Assembly (NCBI RefSeq): GCF_030848805.1
Contig: NC_092363.1
Location: 11,700,886 to 11,764,885 of the forward strand
Direction: 5' to 3'
Length of the DNA: 64,000 bases
From: Temnothorax longispinosus
Taxonomy: Eukaryota > Arthropoda > Insecta > Hymenoptera > Formicidae
Shown: positions 20,214 to 30,299 of the stretch, in pieces
Layout of the letters: every line of letters starts with the position of its first letter
Numbering within the stretch: position 1 is the first letter of the stretch
Notes under the pieces: generated by a model
What the model was told of the DNA's origin: nothing
The model's input: the letters and a program-made list of their open reading frames with translations, nothing else
The model's database searches: none
Made by a program: the position numbers and the translations under genes

Positions 20214-23200
20214 ATGGAACATCTCGATAAAACGGAACGCGACCTGGTGGAAGGATCCAACCAAATCGCTACCTTGGGCGAATATCTTGCATGGGAATAG
20301 CGATGCGAGAAGTTTATTGAGCAGCTCGAAGAAGACTGTCGTTTCAAACGTCCGCGGCTCTCAGACGGCTCTCAGACTGTCGGAAACAGATCATCTTTAG
20401 TGGCAAGAATCGCGCGACTCGATGGTGCGAAGACTCTATTACAGAGACGGTTCGTACATATCGGTGGTGGTGGTGAGCATGCGGCGGGCAGTATTAGTAG
20501 CGGTAACGAAAACGCGGAAAGACTCGTGTGGCGAGAGATTGATGCCGCGTTCGAATGGCGTGTATTGACCGGTGCAGTGATAAATATCAATTACATCGAA
20601 CCGCGAAAATTTCTCGAAGATGCCGAAGTCATCGTGCTCGATCGTGTGCAAAACGTCATGCAAACACACGCAAGTGTAAAGATAAACACCGTGTTCAACG
20701 GCGAGTTTGTGACGGGTGACAAACGTGACAATAAAAGTTTCAGCACGAGTAACTTTGAACTCTTTCGTTTGTCCGAACGGTCCGATCTGCGCGAGTGGTA
20801 CAAGCTACACGTTATCGAGCCCACATTAGCGAAACTCGAGGATTTCCAGGAACGCGATAGCGGATGGGCGTTGTCGCGTATACTCAATTTGACAGTGAAC
20901 GTGAACAAGTACAATCCTTTGCGCGCGGGATGTTACATCAATTTACCGGAAAAAATTAAATTGAAAAAAGTTGTGATCAACGTGCATTCTATGGACAATG
21001 CGTGCTTCGCGTGGTCAGTGGTCGCCGCGCTGTATCCTGTCAAGGATCATACATATCGGGAATCCTCGTACCCTGATTACAAAAATATATTAAATTTACA
21101 AGACATTAAGTTTCCAATGACTTTGAAACAGATTAAAAATTTTGAAAAACACAACAATATATCCATCAATGTGTATACCATCGAGGGAGAGGAAACGCCG
21201 ACCGTTCTCCCGATACGGCTCACCGACCTGAGGAGAGAAAAGCACGTAAATCTGCTGTACGTGCAGGACCCGCGAGACGACGTGGGACATTTCGCGTGGA
21301 TAAAAAATCTATCCCGCCTTGTGAGCTCACAATTGAGCATGCATCGTGGTCGGAAATACTTTTGCGATCGGTGAGTACCTATACTCCTTTTAATAAAATT
21401 ATAAAATATTGTATTGTTATATAAAAATTTACAAAATTGTGTTTTTCTTTTTGCAGATGTTTACATTATTTTCATTCGAGCGAGAAATTGGAAGCCCACG
21501 GTGTAGACTGCCGAGCGATAAACAACTGTGCCATCCGACTACCGAGCGAGGACGACAAGTGGCTGAGTTTCAAGAATCACAGCAGGAAGGAACGACTTCC
21601 ATATGTCGTGTACGCCGACCTGGAATGTACCCTCGAGAAGACGGATGCGGATCCGACAACGTCCACGTTCAAGTCTCAACATCATCGGGTATTTAGTATA
21701 GGATATTACGTGCGGTGCTCGTACGACGACTCGTTATCCGCGTATCGATTTCGTCGCGATAAGGATTGCGTCGCGTGGTTCGCCGAGGAACTAAGACGTT
21801 TAGCACACGACGTAAAGAACATCTTGTCCGATAATATACCCATGGTGGATTTCACGCGAGACGAGTGGAAAAAGTTTAACAGCGCAACGCACTGTCACGT
21901 GTGCGAAAAACCGTTCGAGCCAGACGACGTGCGAGTACGCGATCACTGTCACTTGACCGGCAATTATCGAGGTCCCGCGCATTCTAATTGTAACTTAAAT
22001 TATAAAAATTCTCACTTCATTCCCATAGTATTTCATAATTTATCGGGTTATGATTCTCATTTTATTATAAAAGAAATTGCCACCGCGTACGAAGGACATG
22101 TAGACTTACTCCCAATCACGAAGGAAAAATACATTTCGTTTACGAAGAACGTTAAAAGCACTGAAGATAAAGACAACCAAAATTGCATCAAATTAAGATT
22201 CATCGACTCGTACAAATTTCTTAGCACGAGTCTCGAAAAATTAGCATCCTTCCTCGATAAGGATAAGTTAAAAATTATACGTTCAAAATTTTCCGCGTTA
22301 TCCGACCAAGATTTCGAATTATTGACGCGAAAAAGTGTCTTTCCGTACGAGTACATTGACTGCGTCGAAAAGTTGGAGGATACGTGTTTACCATCGCGCG
22401 ACTCGTTTTACAGTTCATTGACAGGCGACACCGTATCCGAGAGCGATTACGCGCACGCCGTCAACGTCTGGCAGCGGTTCTCCATTCGAACGCTCGGTGA
22501 CTACAGCGATCTGTATCTAAAGATCGATGTCTTGCTGTTGGCCGATATCTTTGAAAATTTTCGCGATAGCTGCGTCGCGAGTTATGGACTCGATCCGGCG
22601 TATTATTACACTTTACCGGGGTTTACGTGGGACGCTATGTTGAAGCATACGGGTATCAATTTCGAACTGCTCACGGACATTGACATGGTCATGTTCATCG
22701 AACGCGGTATTCGCGGCGGTTTGAGTCAATGTTCAAACAGATACGCGGTGGCCAATAACAGGTACATGCAATCTTATGATACATCGAAACCATCATCGTA
22801 CCTGATGTATTTCGACGTAAACAACTTGTACGGCTGGGCAATGTGCCAACCATTGCCATATGCAGATTTTCGATGGGTCGAAGACGTCTCGAATTTCGAG
22901 TTTAGCGCGATCGCTTTGGATTCGCCCAAGGGTTACATTCTCGAAGTCGATCTAGAGTATCCGCAGAATAAACACGACGCACACGCCGACTTACCGTTCT
23001 GTCCGACGCGCGATAAACCACCCGGCAAACGGCAGGACAAACTTCTCGCCACGTTGTACGATAAGAAGTGTTATGTCATACACTACGGCAACCTACAGCA
23101 ATGCACGCGCCACGGTCTTCGCATCACAAAAATTCATCGCGTATTACAATTTGCGCAATCTCCATGGCTCCGCAATTACATCGAACTTAATACAAAATTT

Positions 23201-24028
23201 AGAACACAGGCCAAAAACGATTTTGAGAAAAATCTGTATAAATTGATGAACAACGCGGTTTTCGGGAAAACGATGGAGAACGTTCGAAATCACGTTGATG
23301 TAAAATTATTATCAAAGTGGAAAGGTAGATACGGCGCGGAGGCACTGATCTCGAAACCAAATTTTCACAGCAGGAGCGTTTTTTCGGAAAATCTGATAGC
23401 CGTTGAACTGCGAAAACTCGAGGTTAAATTTGACAAACCTATTTACGTCGGCATGTGCATTCTCGACATATCGAAAGTCTGTTTGTACGAATTTCATCAC
23501 GAGTACATGTCTCCCCTGTATCGCGACAAGTGTAGAATTATGTACACCGATACGGACAGTCTGATATATCACGTAGAATGCGAGGATGTGTACATGAACA
23601 TGAAACGCGATATCGCTAAATTCGACACGAGCGATTACGCGATCAACAACGCGTACGGTATCCCACTCGCCAATAAAAAAATTCCGGGCTTGATGAAAGA
23701 TGAAAACAACGGTGCGATTATGACCGAATTCGTCGGACTCAGGGCGAAGATGTATGCCTTGCGAGTGGACGGTAAGAAAGACTGTAAAAAAGCGAAAGGT
23801 GTTAAGAGCAACGTCGTAGCCAGGTCGATAACGTTCGACGATTACACGAGGTGTCTGCGAGACGAAATTGAAATGAAGCGACGGCAGGCTTGCATAAGGT
23901 CCGAAAAACACGAGGTGTACACCGTGTCCGAAACAAAAATCGCTCTGAGTCCGTACGACGACAAGCGATACATTATACCTAATTCGACCGATACGTTACC
24001 GTGGGGACATTATCAAATACCTTTGTAA
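20214..24028 (+). pseudogene. polB: DNA polymerase B, Polinton type, one intron, early stop
   Basis: Two exons, 20214-21370 and 21457-24028, about 1,242 codons; the GT-AG intron (21371-21456) splits the Arg codon inside a C2HC finger (C384, C387, H400, C404). A first region has Cys264 and His359 in a protease-like setting (DNACFAWSV, HFAWIKNLSR). Exonuclease motifs follow: DLE at 440-442 and NLSGYDSHF near 580. Between them is an HNH/endonuclease VII-like insert (C532, C535, RDHCHLTGNYRGPAHSNC). Polymerase motif A is YFDVNNLYG (Asp839), B is KLMNNAVFGK (981-990) and C is YTDTDS (1084-1086). All catalytic residues are present. A TAG at 20298-20300 interrupts codon 29. The nearest later in-frame ATG would remove much of the N-terminal region. 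The enzyme would replicate the linear genome by protein priming. Confidence 0.92.
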
Positions 24029-24040
24029 CGTGTGTATAAA

Positions 24041-24110
24041 ATGTATAACGTATGTATTGTATAACGTATGTATAGTATAACGTATGTATAGTATAGTATA
24101 ACGTATGAAT
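24041..24110. repeat. Short GTATAACGTATGTATA repeat array
   Basis: Four to five imperfect copies of a 15-20-bp unit lie just after the polymerase stop codon, in the spacer between convergent polymerase and integrase genes. Confidence 0.8.
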
Positions 24111-24268
24111 ATATTATATGTAGTAACGTATTGTGAGTATTATATTACAGTATTGGAAAGAATATTAATTAATAAATAATATATTGCACACATATGTGTA
24201 TTTCAAACATTTACATGTATTACATATTGCACATTTTTATGTTATGAATAAAAAAAGTTTGCACAAAA

Positions 24269-25222
24269 TTAAATGACATTATCCTCGGATATCCATGAGT
24301 TGTGCGATCCATCGAATCCCAGCCATTTAACGTAAACCTCGTCGCCCCTCCTGCGCAGTACTTTCTCCACGAGATACACGTCCGGATAAGTCGCGCGATG
24401 CAACTCGTGTTCGTAGAACCCTCCAGCGACGGATTTTCCACGATAGTCCTCGAGTAGATAGGTTACGGGATTGGTACGCTGCACTTTAACGATCTTAAAC
24501 ACCTCGGTGGTCCAATTCGGCGTGTAACCCTTCTCGAAAATCGTCTTGTATTTGCTGACGCGTACCGAGTCGCCCGCTTTGAATTTTGCCGGACCCGCGA
24601 TTTTTATCGCGCTGTATACGGTAGCCAAGAGTTTTTCGGCGATCGCGGGGGTAACGTCGACGGGTCGCATGCCGATGGTTCGATGCTTGCGCGCGTTGTA
24701 ATCCGATACGAGTCGCGGCAAGGCGTCGACCCACTTGTAATTTCCATTGAGCGTAAACATCTTCCACATGTCGTTCTTGAGCGTGCGATTGAATCGTTCG
24801 ACGACCGATGCCTTCAATACCGAATATGTGGAATAATGATTGATGCCATGTTTCTTCACGAGACGTTGCACGTCGGCGTTGTAAAATTCCTTCCCCATAT
24901 CGGTTTGTAGGTTACTAGGGCACCTCCCGCTGTGTCGAATGATCTCTGCGACAGCGTTAGCTGTTTCGCTTCCGCCTTTACCCTTGAGTGGCGCGGCCTA
25001 CGCGTGCTTGCTCAACACATCGATGACGGTAAGTATGTAGTGGTAGCCTCCGTTGAAACGTGAGTACGGACGCATCTCGACGATGTCAGCCTGCCACAGG
25101 TCATCGTACCCCCGCACTATGACGTGTCTTCGGGGAAAATTTCTTCTCGCCGGAGCGTGCAGTTCCTCGACGAGTCGTTGCTTCTCGATATTTTTACGTC
25201 CGTCGGATTTTAGCGATGTCAT
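24269..25222 (-). pseudogene. int: Retroviral-type integrase with chromodomain-like tail, one stop
   Basis: About 317 codons on the minus strand. The catalytic triad is intact: Asp46 in WQADIVEM, Asp108 in QTDMGKEF and Glu142 in VVERFNRTLK. The linker carries FKAGDSVRVSKYKTIFEKGY and the end (about 273-317) resembles a chromodomain (VEKVLRRRGDEVYVKWLGF). A TAG at 24998-25000 interrupts codon 75; the second Polinton copy has a Trp codon there. The gene inserts the linear DNA and leaves 6-bp duplications. It converges with the polymerase gene. Confidence 0.92.
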
Positions 25223-25271
25223 GTTTTTTTTTTTGTTGTTTATAACTTCTCGTTAGCCGTTTGTCAGCCGT

Positions 25272-25547
25272 TTAATTCCATTCGTCGTCGTCGTCGACGT
25301 TCTCTAGCCGTTTGTAGTCTTTCCTGTCTCCGCGTAGTTCGCAGCTGTTTCTAAATCGCTCGTAATCGTTTTTAAGCTGTTTTTGAACCGTTCGACAACC
25401 GTCCGACAACCGTTCTCGAACCGTTGAACAGCCGTCCGACAACCGTTCTCGAATCGTTCGTTGCTGTTCCTCGCCGTCGTTAATCAACCGTTGTTTCTCT
25501 TCACTCGTTGCCTTTCGATAATCGTTTCTGCTGTACCGTTTGTCCAT
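25272..25547 (-). CDS. Small charged repeat protein (unknown)
   Basis: The 91-residue protein starts MDKRYSRNDY. It contains two RERLSDGC units, then KNDYERFRNSCELRGDRK and a poly-Asp end. An equivalent 91-residue gene occurs at 61512-61787 in the second copy with many substitutions but no frame break, which supports a real gene. It is mostly helical and charged. Its start overlaps the end of the fibre-like gene by 64 bp. Confidence 0.65.
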   Translation of the reverse strand: MDKRYSRNDYRKATSEEKQRLINDGEEQQRTIRERLSDGCSTVRERLSDGCRTVQKQLKNDYERFRNSCELRGDRKDYKRLENVDDDDEWN

Positions 25548-25909
25548 TTGTTGTTGTTGTTGGTTGTCGCGTCTGATTCAACGATATTCGCACGTCGAAG
25601 CTTGTTTATCGCAGTCCGTAACGCTTGCAGATCCTTCTCGAACGCAGTCAGCTTCTCGTCTGATTCTTTTCGTTGATTGCTCAATATTTTAAAGAATTGA
25701 TCAACGTACAGTTTGTTAACCGCGTCACCGTCAGTCTCAGGTTGCGCTACGCGACAAATCTTGCGCGACTTTGCGTCAAAGTCCGTGGCAGCGCGGCACA
25801 GAGCGTTGTTGCGCACGAAATTTCTCATTAATCCGCTCCACCGATGGTACGAAATGGCATTCGTCGCGTCTCCGCTGTGTTCGAACAATCCAAATTTGTT
25901 GATCGGCAT
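25484..25909 (-). CDS. Fibre-like virion protein candidate
   Basis: The start is placed at MPINKFGLF (25909), which is conserved in the second copy; the open frame extends further upstream without similarity. About 141 residues. Features are a compact N-terminal domain, then PETDGDAVNKLYVDQFF, then a heptad-patterned coiled coil (LTAFEKDLQALRTAINKLR). The DAVNK.YVD motif is common in phage tail-fibre and similar trimeric fibre proteins, so a trimeric appendage role is plausible. This is inference. The C-terminal end differs from the second copy, being Asn/Thr-rich here. Confidence 0.6.
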   Translation of the reverse strand: MPINKFGLFEHSGDATNAISYHRWSGLMRNFVRNNALCRAATDFDAKSRKICRVAQPETDGDAVNKLYVDQFFKILSNQRKESDEKLTAFEKDLQALRTAINKLRRANIVESDATTNNNNKWTNGTAETIIERQRVKRNNG

Positions 25910-25944
25910 TTCGACGCTGATTGAACGGATCGCCGTCGCATGGT

Positions 25945-27092
25945 TTAATTTATAATAAGCCCGGCTTCGCGAAGTTCCTCGATGATCGACATGATCTCGT
26001 TGTCGTGGGCATTGTTGCCGGCGTGGGGCGAAGCGTCGAGCAATCGCAGACGATCCACCAGCTCGTTGGGGTCGTCCCAATGTACGTAGTCAATCTTATT
26101 GTCGGTTAGCGTCATCGCGCGAGGCATGGATAACCCCTTTCCGGATTTTTTCTTCTTGGATTCGGTCGACATCAACGGTGCGATTACCCGTGTATACTTG
26201 TATCCCACGTTGCCCTTTAGTCGCTTGTTAGGATCGTGTTGGAATTTATGAGCACTCGTTGCCAACAGTATGCTCTTGTACTTTTGCATATCGTCTTCCG
26301 TGTAGATATCGTCGTCGGGTATTCTCTTGAAGATCAACTCGTAAATACCGGGTGTGCCGGCGTATCGTACGCCGTCGATATAAATGTTATCCGCTTTGTC
26401 CACGTCAAAACGTTTATTACCGAGCATCAATTCATTATTGCCGAGATAAACGCCGTATGCTATGTCAATCGTTGGATAGGCGCCCAAAACAGACGCGATG
26501 TAAATTCGGCTCAGTGGACCCAAGTGATCTTCCAACGATTCTATAAACCATTGTCGACCCTCCGACGTTTTCAACCGTTTATGAACGGTTTTCCTGATCG
26601 AGTCGTCCGTGGTTTCGAAAACATTCGCGGTTTCAAGAAATTCGGGACTTGTACGTTGCACGGTTTGCGTCGGTGTAGAGGTTATCGGTGTAGAGGTTAT
26701 CGGTAGTACTGTAGTAGTACTGTCGATTGATTAGATTTACGCGGTGTCAATGAAAGATCCGACCAGGAGTCTAATCGTTTCTTCTTTCTCTTCGGTGTAG
26801 CATTCTCCTCCTCCTCCTGCCCGCGCTGTTGAACGGATAGCGGTTCGATTTTCGCGTCAGCGTCGCTCTCCGTCGGCTCCTCTTTTTTCACCGCGATCAA
26901 GCTCGAGTTGTCAACGATCTTTTTCAACGGCCCGATGAGAGGTTTAAAGTGCGTGTCCAACTCAATGTCCTTCTCGATCTTACCGGTCTTCAAAGCGCGA
27001 AGTTTTTTGCGAATCGAATCACTCGTCTTCGCAATCTCTTTTACGACCTTCTCGCGTTCGCTAATATTCTCGCTCCCGTCGATCGCGGCCAT
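25945..27092 (-). pseudogene. DUF8207-like Polinton protein, frameshifted
   Basis: Two frames, 26697-27092 and 25945-26661, correspond to the single 382-residue gene of the second copy (62179-63327). The break is near 26,700-26,722, where a GTAGTACT-like segment is duplicated. The N-terminal half is charged and disordered-looking, with KKEEPTESDAD and a basic KRKKKRLD. The C-terminal domain has GTPGIYELIFKR, EDDMQKYKSILLAT and YVHWDDPNELVDRL, a module I associate with DUF8207 proteins of arthropods. Its function is unknown; location beside ATPase and fibre genes suggests a structural or assembly role. Confidence 0.75.
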
Positions 27093-27131
27093 CGCGGAAA
27101 AAAGCAGAGTGTCGACTCTCTCTCTGTAACG

Positions 27132-27887
27132 CTAACGTTTCACTTCCGACGAGGTATCGGCAACGACTGATCGCTTCTGCGGTATCGCGAACACGTTAAA
27201 TCCTTTTCTGTATCGACCGTTCGAAAGCGCGCTGTCCTTGTCTATCACTACGAATCCGTACTTTTGTTGCCAACAATCGTGGCACAACGAACAAAATTCG
27301 TCGTACGGCATGTCGGTATTTACGTGATCGTTGTAGACGTGTTTCAAATTGGTACCATCCTGTTTGAACAGGATCAGCAGATTCGCGTTGTCGCGTATCA
27401 GATGTTTAGGTATTCTCGCGTACGTCTGACAGAGATAGAAGGAGTCGACGCTCGAGTGCCTGCCCATTGAGAAATACTCTCTCACCGCGTCTTGCTTATC
27501 GCACGCCACGTCATCGAAGACGAAGATCGAGTTTGGACGCGCGTCGCTCGGTGGAATGACGTCACTGTTATTGGAGAACGTAAAGTAGCCAATTTCGTCG
27601 ATCGATGTCAACAAATTCTCCAAATATCGATATTTCGGCTGTTGCAACGATTTCGAGTATACGTACACGTTTTCGAAACGTACGCCGTGCGGACTTTCCA
27701 GCAAGCTTATCAAGACGTTGGTTTTACCGCAATTCGAGGGTCCGCAAATGATCGCGCGTATAGTAGTCGGTAACATCGTACCGTGCTTGCGTTTCTCCAC
27801 GTTGCCCCCCATCGACCGTAATCTGTCGTCGCAATTGGTCACGCGAATCGCCAACGGTTGTCGCACGAATCTCATTTCTTTCCACAC
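27132..27887 (-). CDS. A32/FtsK-type genome packaging ATPase
   Basis: 251 codons, intact. Walker A is CGPSNCGKTN (residues 49-57) and Walker B is IFVFDDVACD (Asp125/126). The C-terminal part has ARIPKHLIRDNANLLILFKQD, typical of the Polinton, adintovirus and NCLDV packaging ATPases. It would pump the genome into preformed capsids. It is transcribed away from the capsid block, from the 70-bp divergent spacer at 27888-27957 with a symmetric TATA element. The second copy has a nearly identical gene running off the window end. Confidence 0.93.
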   Translation of the reverse strand: MWKEMRFVRQPLAIRVTNCDDRLRSMGGNVEKRKHGTMLPTTIRAIICGPSNCGKTNVLISLLESPHGVRFENVYVYSKSLQQPKYRYLENLLTSIDEIGYFTFSNNSDVIPPSDARPNSIFVFDDVACDKQDAVREYFSMGRHSSVDSFYLCQTYARIPKHLIRDNANLLILFKQDGTNLKHVYNDHVNTDMPYDEFCSLCHDCWQQKYGFVVIDKDSALSNGRYRKGFNVFAIPQKRSVVADTSSEVKR

Positions 27888-27912
27888 TGCCGACTCTCTG
27901 GCTGACTCGAAC

Positions 27913-27926
27913 GCCTATTTATAGGC
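27913..27926. promoter_or_regulatory. Symmetric TATA element in divergent promoter
   Basis: GCCTATTTATAGGC lies in the 70-bp gap between the ATPase start (minus) and the 93-residue gene (plus). The minus strand reads TATAAATA and the plus strand TATTTATAG, so it could serve both directions. Prediction from sequence. Confidence 0.5.
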
Positions 27927-27957
27927 GAGCGGAACCGCGAATCGCTCAGTAGCAAAG

Positions 27958-28239
27958 ATGTTCGTCGTACTGTCGAGACCTTCCGATATTCGCGGTTTGA
28001 GCGCCGAACAGCTGCAATTTGTGCCGAAAGCCGTTCTGTTGCAAACGTGCGGCAATCACGTCCACTACGTGTGGGACAAGCTTCCGGAACATATAAAGGC
28101 GGATTTGGAGGTTCAAGCATATCGTCGCTGTTACGAACATTACAATCAACCGTGGCAGCAAACGCACATCGACGGTCCCGCGCCAATGATAAAGGATTGC
28201 GGCGAATGTCAACGAAAAAAAATGGTGAAGGCCTGTTAA
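27958..28239 (+). CDS. Small 93-residue protein of the capsid block (unknown)
   Basis: Starts at the ATG immediately after the divergent TATA element (MFVVLSRPSDIRG). It contains two His/Cys-bearing patches (LQTCGNHVHYVW and KDCGECQRKK) that might bind metal. It is compact and mostly helical by composition. It overlaps the next gene by 34 bp in another frame, as in compact viral genomes. No family recognised. Confidence 0.6.
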   Translation: MFVVLSRPSDIRGLSAEQLQFVPKAVLLQTCGNHVHYVWDKLPEHIKADLEVQAYRRCYEHYNQPWQQTHIDGPAPMIKDCGECQRKKMVKAC

Positions 28240-29279
28240 ATCGCGCGATAAACGCACTTCCGTTCGAATTACACATTCCCAGCTATCAATTTTGCGGTCC
28301 GGGAACTCGTTTACAAGAACGATTGGCGAGAGGCGATCAAGGTATTAATCCATTGGACGCGGCGTGTCGCGAGCACGACATAGCCTATTCGCGTAACCGC
28401 GATCTCACCGAGAGACACGCGGCGGACGAGATACTCGCTGCGGAAGCGCGAAAACGCATTACCGCGAGAGATTCGACTCTCGGGGAGAGAGCTGCCGCTA
28501 CAGCCGTCTGGGCGACCATGAAGGCTAAGACGAAGCTCGGAATGGGCTTGAAAACGAAAAAATCGAAAACGGTGAAGAAAAAAAAGCTAACGAATAAACG
28601 GATACTTCCGACAGCGAAACGAGGCGGTGTATTGCCGATTCTACCGTTGTTGGGAGTTCTCGGTTCTCTGGCCGGCGGAGCGGCGGGAGTCGTAAAGGCC
28701 GTGAACGATAACAAAGCCGCGCGGCGTCAGCTGGAAGAGATGCAACGTCACAATCGCGCCGTGGAAGGTCGCGGACTTTATCTCGCTCCGTACAAATATG
28801 GACGAGGGCTGTATCTCGGCCCGCACAAACGCGGGCGAGGAGTAGCGTTGAAAATAAAAAAAAAAAACGTCGAAAAGACGTTAAATATGCCCGCGGGTAT
28901 TACGACTAACGTACAATTGAATCGACTGGCAAGGCGTATGCGCGTACCGTTCTTCAGAGGTGTCTTCATGCGTGATTCGTTACCGATCGGCGGTGTACGT
29001 CGAAACGAGAGCGGTATCGTGAATTTGGACGATGCAGCGGGTCCCGGTACTCATTGGGTAGCGTACGCGAAGAGGGAAGATCGAGTCGTATATTTCGACA
29101 GTTTCGGCAATCTTCGACCGCCGAAAGAATTGGTGCGATATTTCGGGCCGAGCGTGACGAAGATCGAGTACAATTGCACGTCTTATCAGCGATACGATCA
29201 GAACATCTGTGGACAATTGTGCCTGCGATTTCTCCGGACGATCGACGCTAATTTAAAGCCTGACGGTGCGCCGTGGTGA
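28206..29279 (+). CDS. Phospholipase A2 - hydrophobic segment - adenain fusion
   Basis: 357 residues, intact, starting at ATG 28206. The N-terminal domain has the parvovirus-VP1-type phospholipase A2 signature: a calcium loop CGPGTRL (30-36) and catalytic CREHDIAY (His57-Asp58). Residues 141-166 form a hydrophobic Gly/Ala-rich segment, followed by Arg/Gly-rich GRGLYLAP-like repeats. The C-terminus is an adenovirus-type cysteine protease: His283 (GTHW), Asp298 (YFDSFG), Gln328 and Cys335 (CGQLC), with the Gln-Cys spacing of seven seen in adenain. Phospholipase would breach an endosomal membrane during entry and protease would mature the particle. Self-cleavage between the parts is inference. 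Confidence 0.9.
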   Translation: MSTKKNGEGLLNRAINALPFELHIPSYQFCGPGTRLQERLARGDQGINPLDAACREHDIAYSRNRDLTERHAADEILAAEARKRITARDSTLGERAAATAVWATMKAKTKLGMGLKTKKSKTVKKKKLTNKRILPTAKRGGVLPILPLLGVLGSLAGGAAGVVKAVNDNKAARRQLEEMQRHNRAVEGRGLYLAPYKYGRGLYLGPHKRGRGVALKIKKKNVEKTLNMPAGITTNVQLNRLARRMRVPFFRGVFMRDSLPIGGVRRNESGIVNLDDAAGPGTHWVAYAKREDRVVYFDSFGNLRPPKELVRYFGPSVTKIEYNCTSYQRYDQNICGQLCLRFLRTIDANLKPDGAPW

Positions 29280-29301
29280 CTCGTTAACGGTTTTCGCCGA
29301 C

Positions 29302-30092
29302 ATGTCTATAACGTTCACGCTGACGGGGAAGAGCAGCATCCTCGCGGAGATTTTCCCGCCGTGGATCTGAGCGACGGTGACTACGAGCTCGGTCTAACGT
29401 GTTTTGAGACTTATCACACGATTCCGAACGTGAATTCTTCGAACAATAAATTTTATTTCGACGAGGATGACACGGAAATTACGATTCCCGAGGGATCGTA
29501 CGAGATACGAGCCATACATGAGTTTTTGAAACGCGAAATTTCACGAAAACGCCCGCGACGCGTAAATCGTTCCAACGATGATCGTACGTCGGTCGCGAAT
29601 ATCGCGCGAGAGGCGACCGCTCGCGCGAACGGCTACGAAGACGAGGCCGCGGAATACCCGATAGTGCTCCGCGCAAATTACAATACGATGAAGAGCGAGA
29701 TCAAGTGCGCTTTCAGAGTGAACTTTAACAAACCGAACAACGTTGGATCGCTGCTGGGATTCTCGTCGAAGCGTATATTGCAGCCGAGACAGTGGCACGA
29801 ATCGGACGCGTCGATTAATATTATCAACGTAAACATTATCCGCGTGGAGTGCAACGTGACCGCGGGTGCGTACAGCAACGGCAAACGTGTTCACACGATA
29901 CACGAATTTTCACCGAGCGTACCACCGGGATATAAGATATCGGAAACGCCGGCGCAGATCATTTACCTGCCGATCATCGCGCGAAGCGTTACGGATCTAA
30001 CGATACGCGTCACGGATCAAGACGGACGATTGCTCGATTTTCGAGGAGAAGAGATCACCGTCAGATTGCACGTACGACGACTACAGCGATAA
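29302..30092 (+). pseudogene. Penton-like minor capsid protein, frameshifted near its start
   Basis: The conserved start (MSITFTLTGKSS) at 29302 is in a different frame from the rest (VDLSDGDYELGL onward, open from 29361 to 30092). A one-base loss around 29,350-29,360 explains this. The body is beta-rich with EITIPEGSYEIRAIHEFL and ends ITVRLHVRRLQR. Position between protease and major capsid genes fits the Polinton minor capsid (single jelly-roll, penton) gene. That assignment rests on order and general resemblance. Confidence 0.75.
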
Positions 30093-30107
30093 CGCGCGAC
30101 GTGTGAC

Positions 30108-30296
30108 ATGCTCGTGTTGAACGACTCGGAGCGTGCGACGGATAAGAATATCTTTACGACTGCGACGATCGACGATATCATCAAATCGACATTCGGTAGC
30201 GTTAAAACAGAGACGAAAACAGAGACGAGAAAGAAGCTCAACGCATCGAACGTTAAATTTTTACAATCTCTGGGATTCGCGGTACGAAACATCTGA
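30108..30296 (+). CDS. Small conserved capsid-block protein (unknown)
   Basis: 62 residues. The C-terminal motif LNASNVKFLQSLGFAVRN looks like a conserved short helix-turn element. It sits 15 bp after the minor capsid gene and 3 bp before the major capsid start, so it is likely co-transcribed. No function can be assigned. Confidence 0.6.
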   Translation: MLVLNDSERATDKNIFTTATIDDIIKSTFGSVKTETKTETRKKLNASNVKFLQSLGFAVRNI

Positions 30297-30299
30297 ACG

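Noticed and set aside
28047..28205. Upstream extension of the phospholipase-protease frame to 28047
   Set aside because: This part overlaps the 93-residue gene in another frame, and the ATG at 28206 leaves the complete phospholipase domain.
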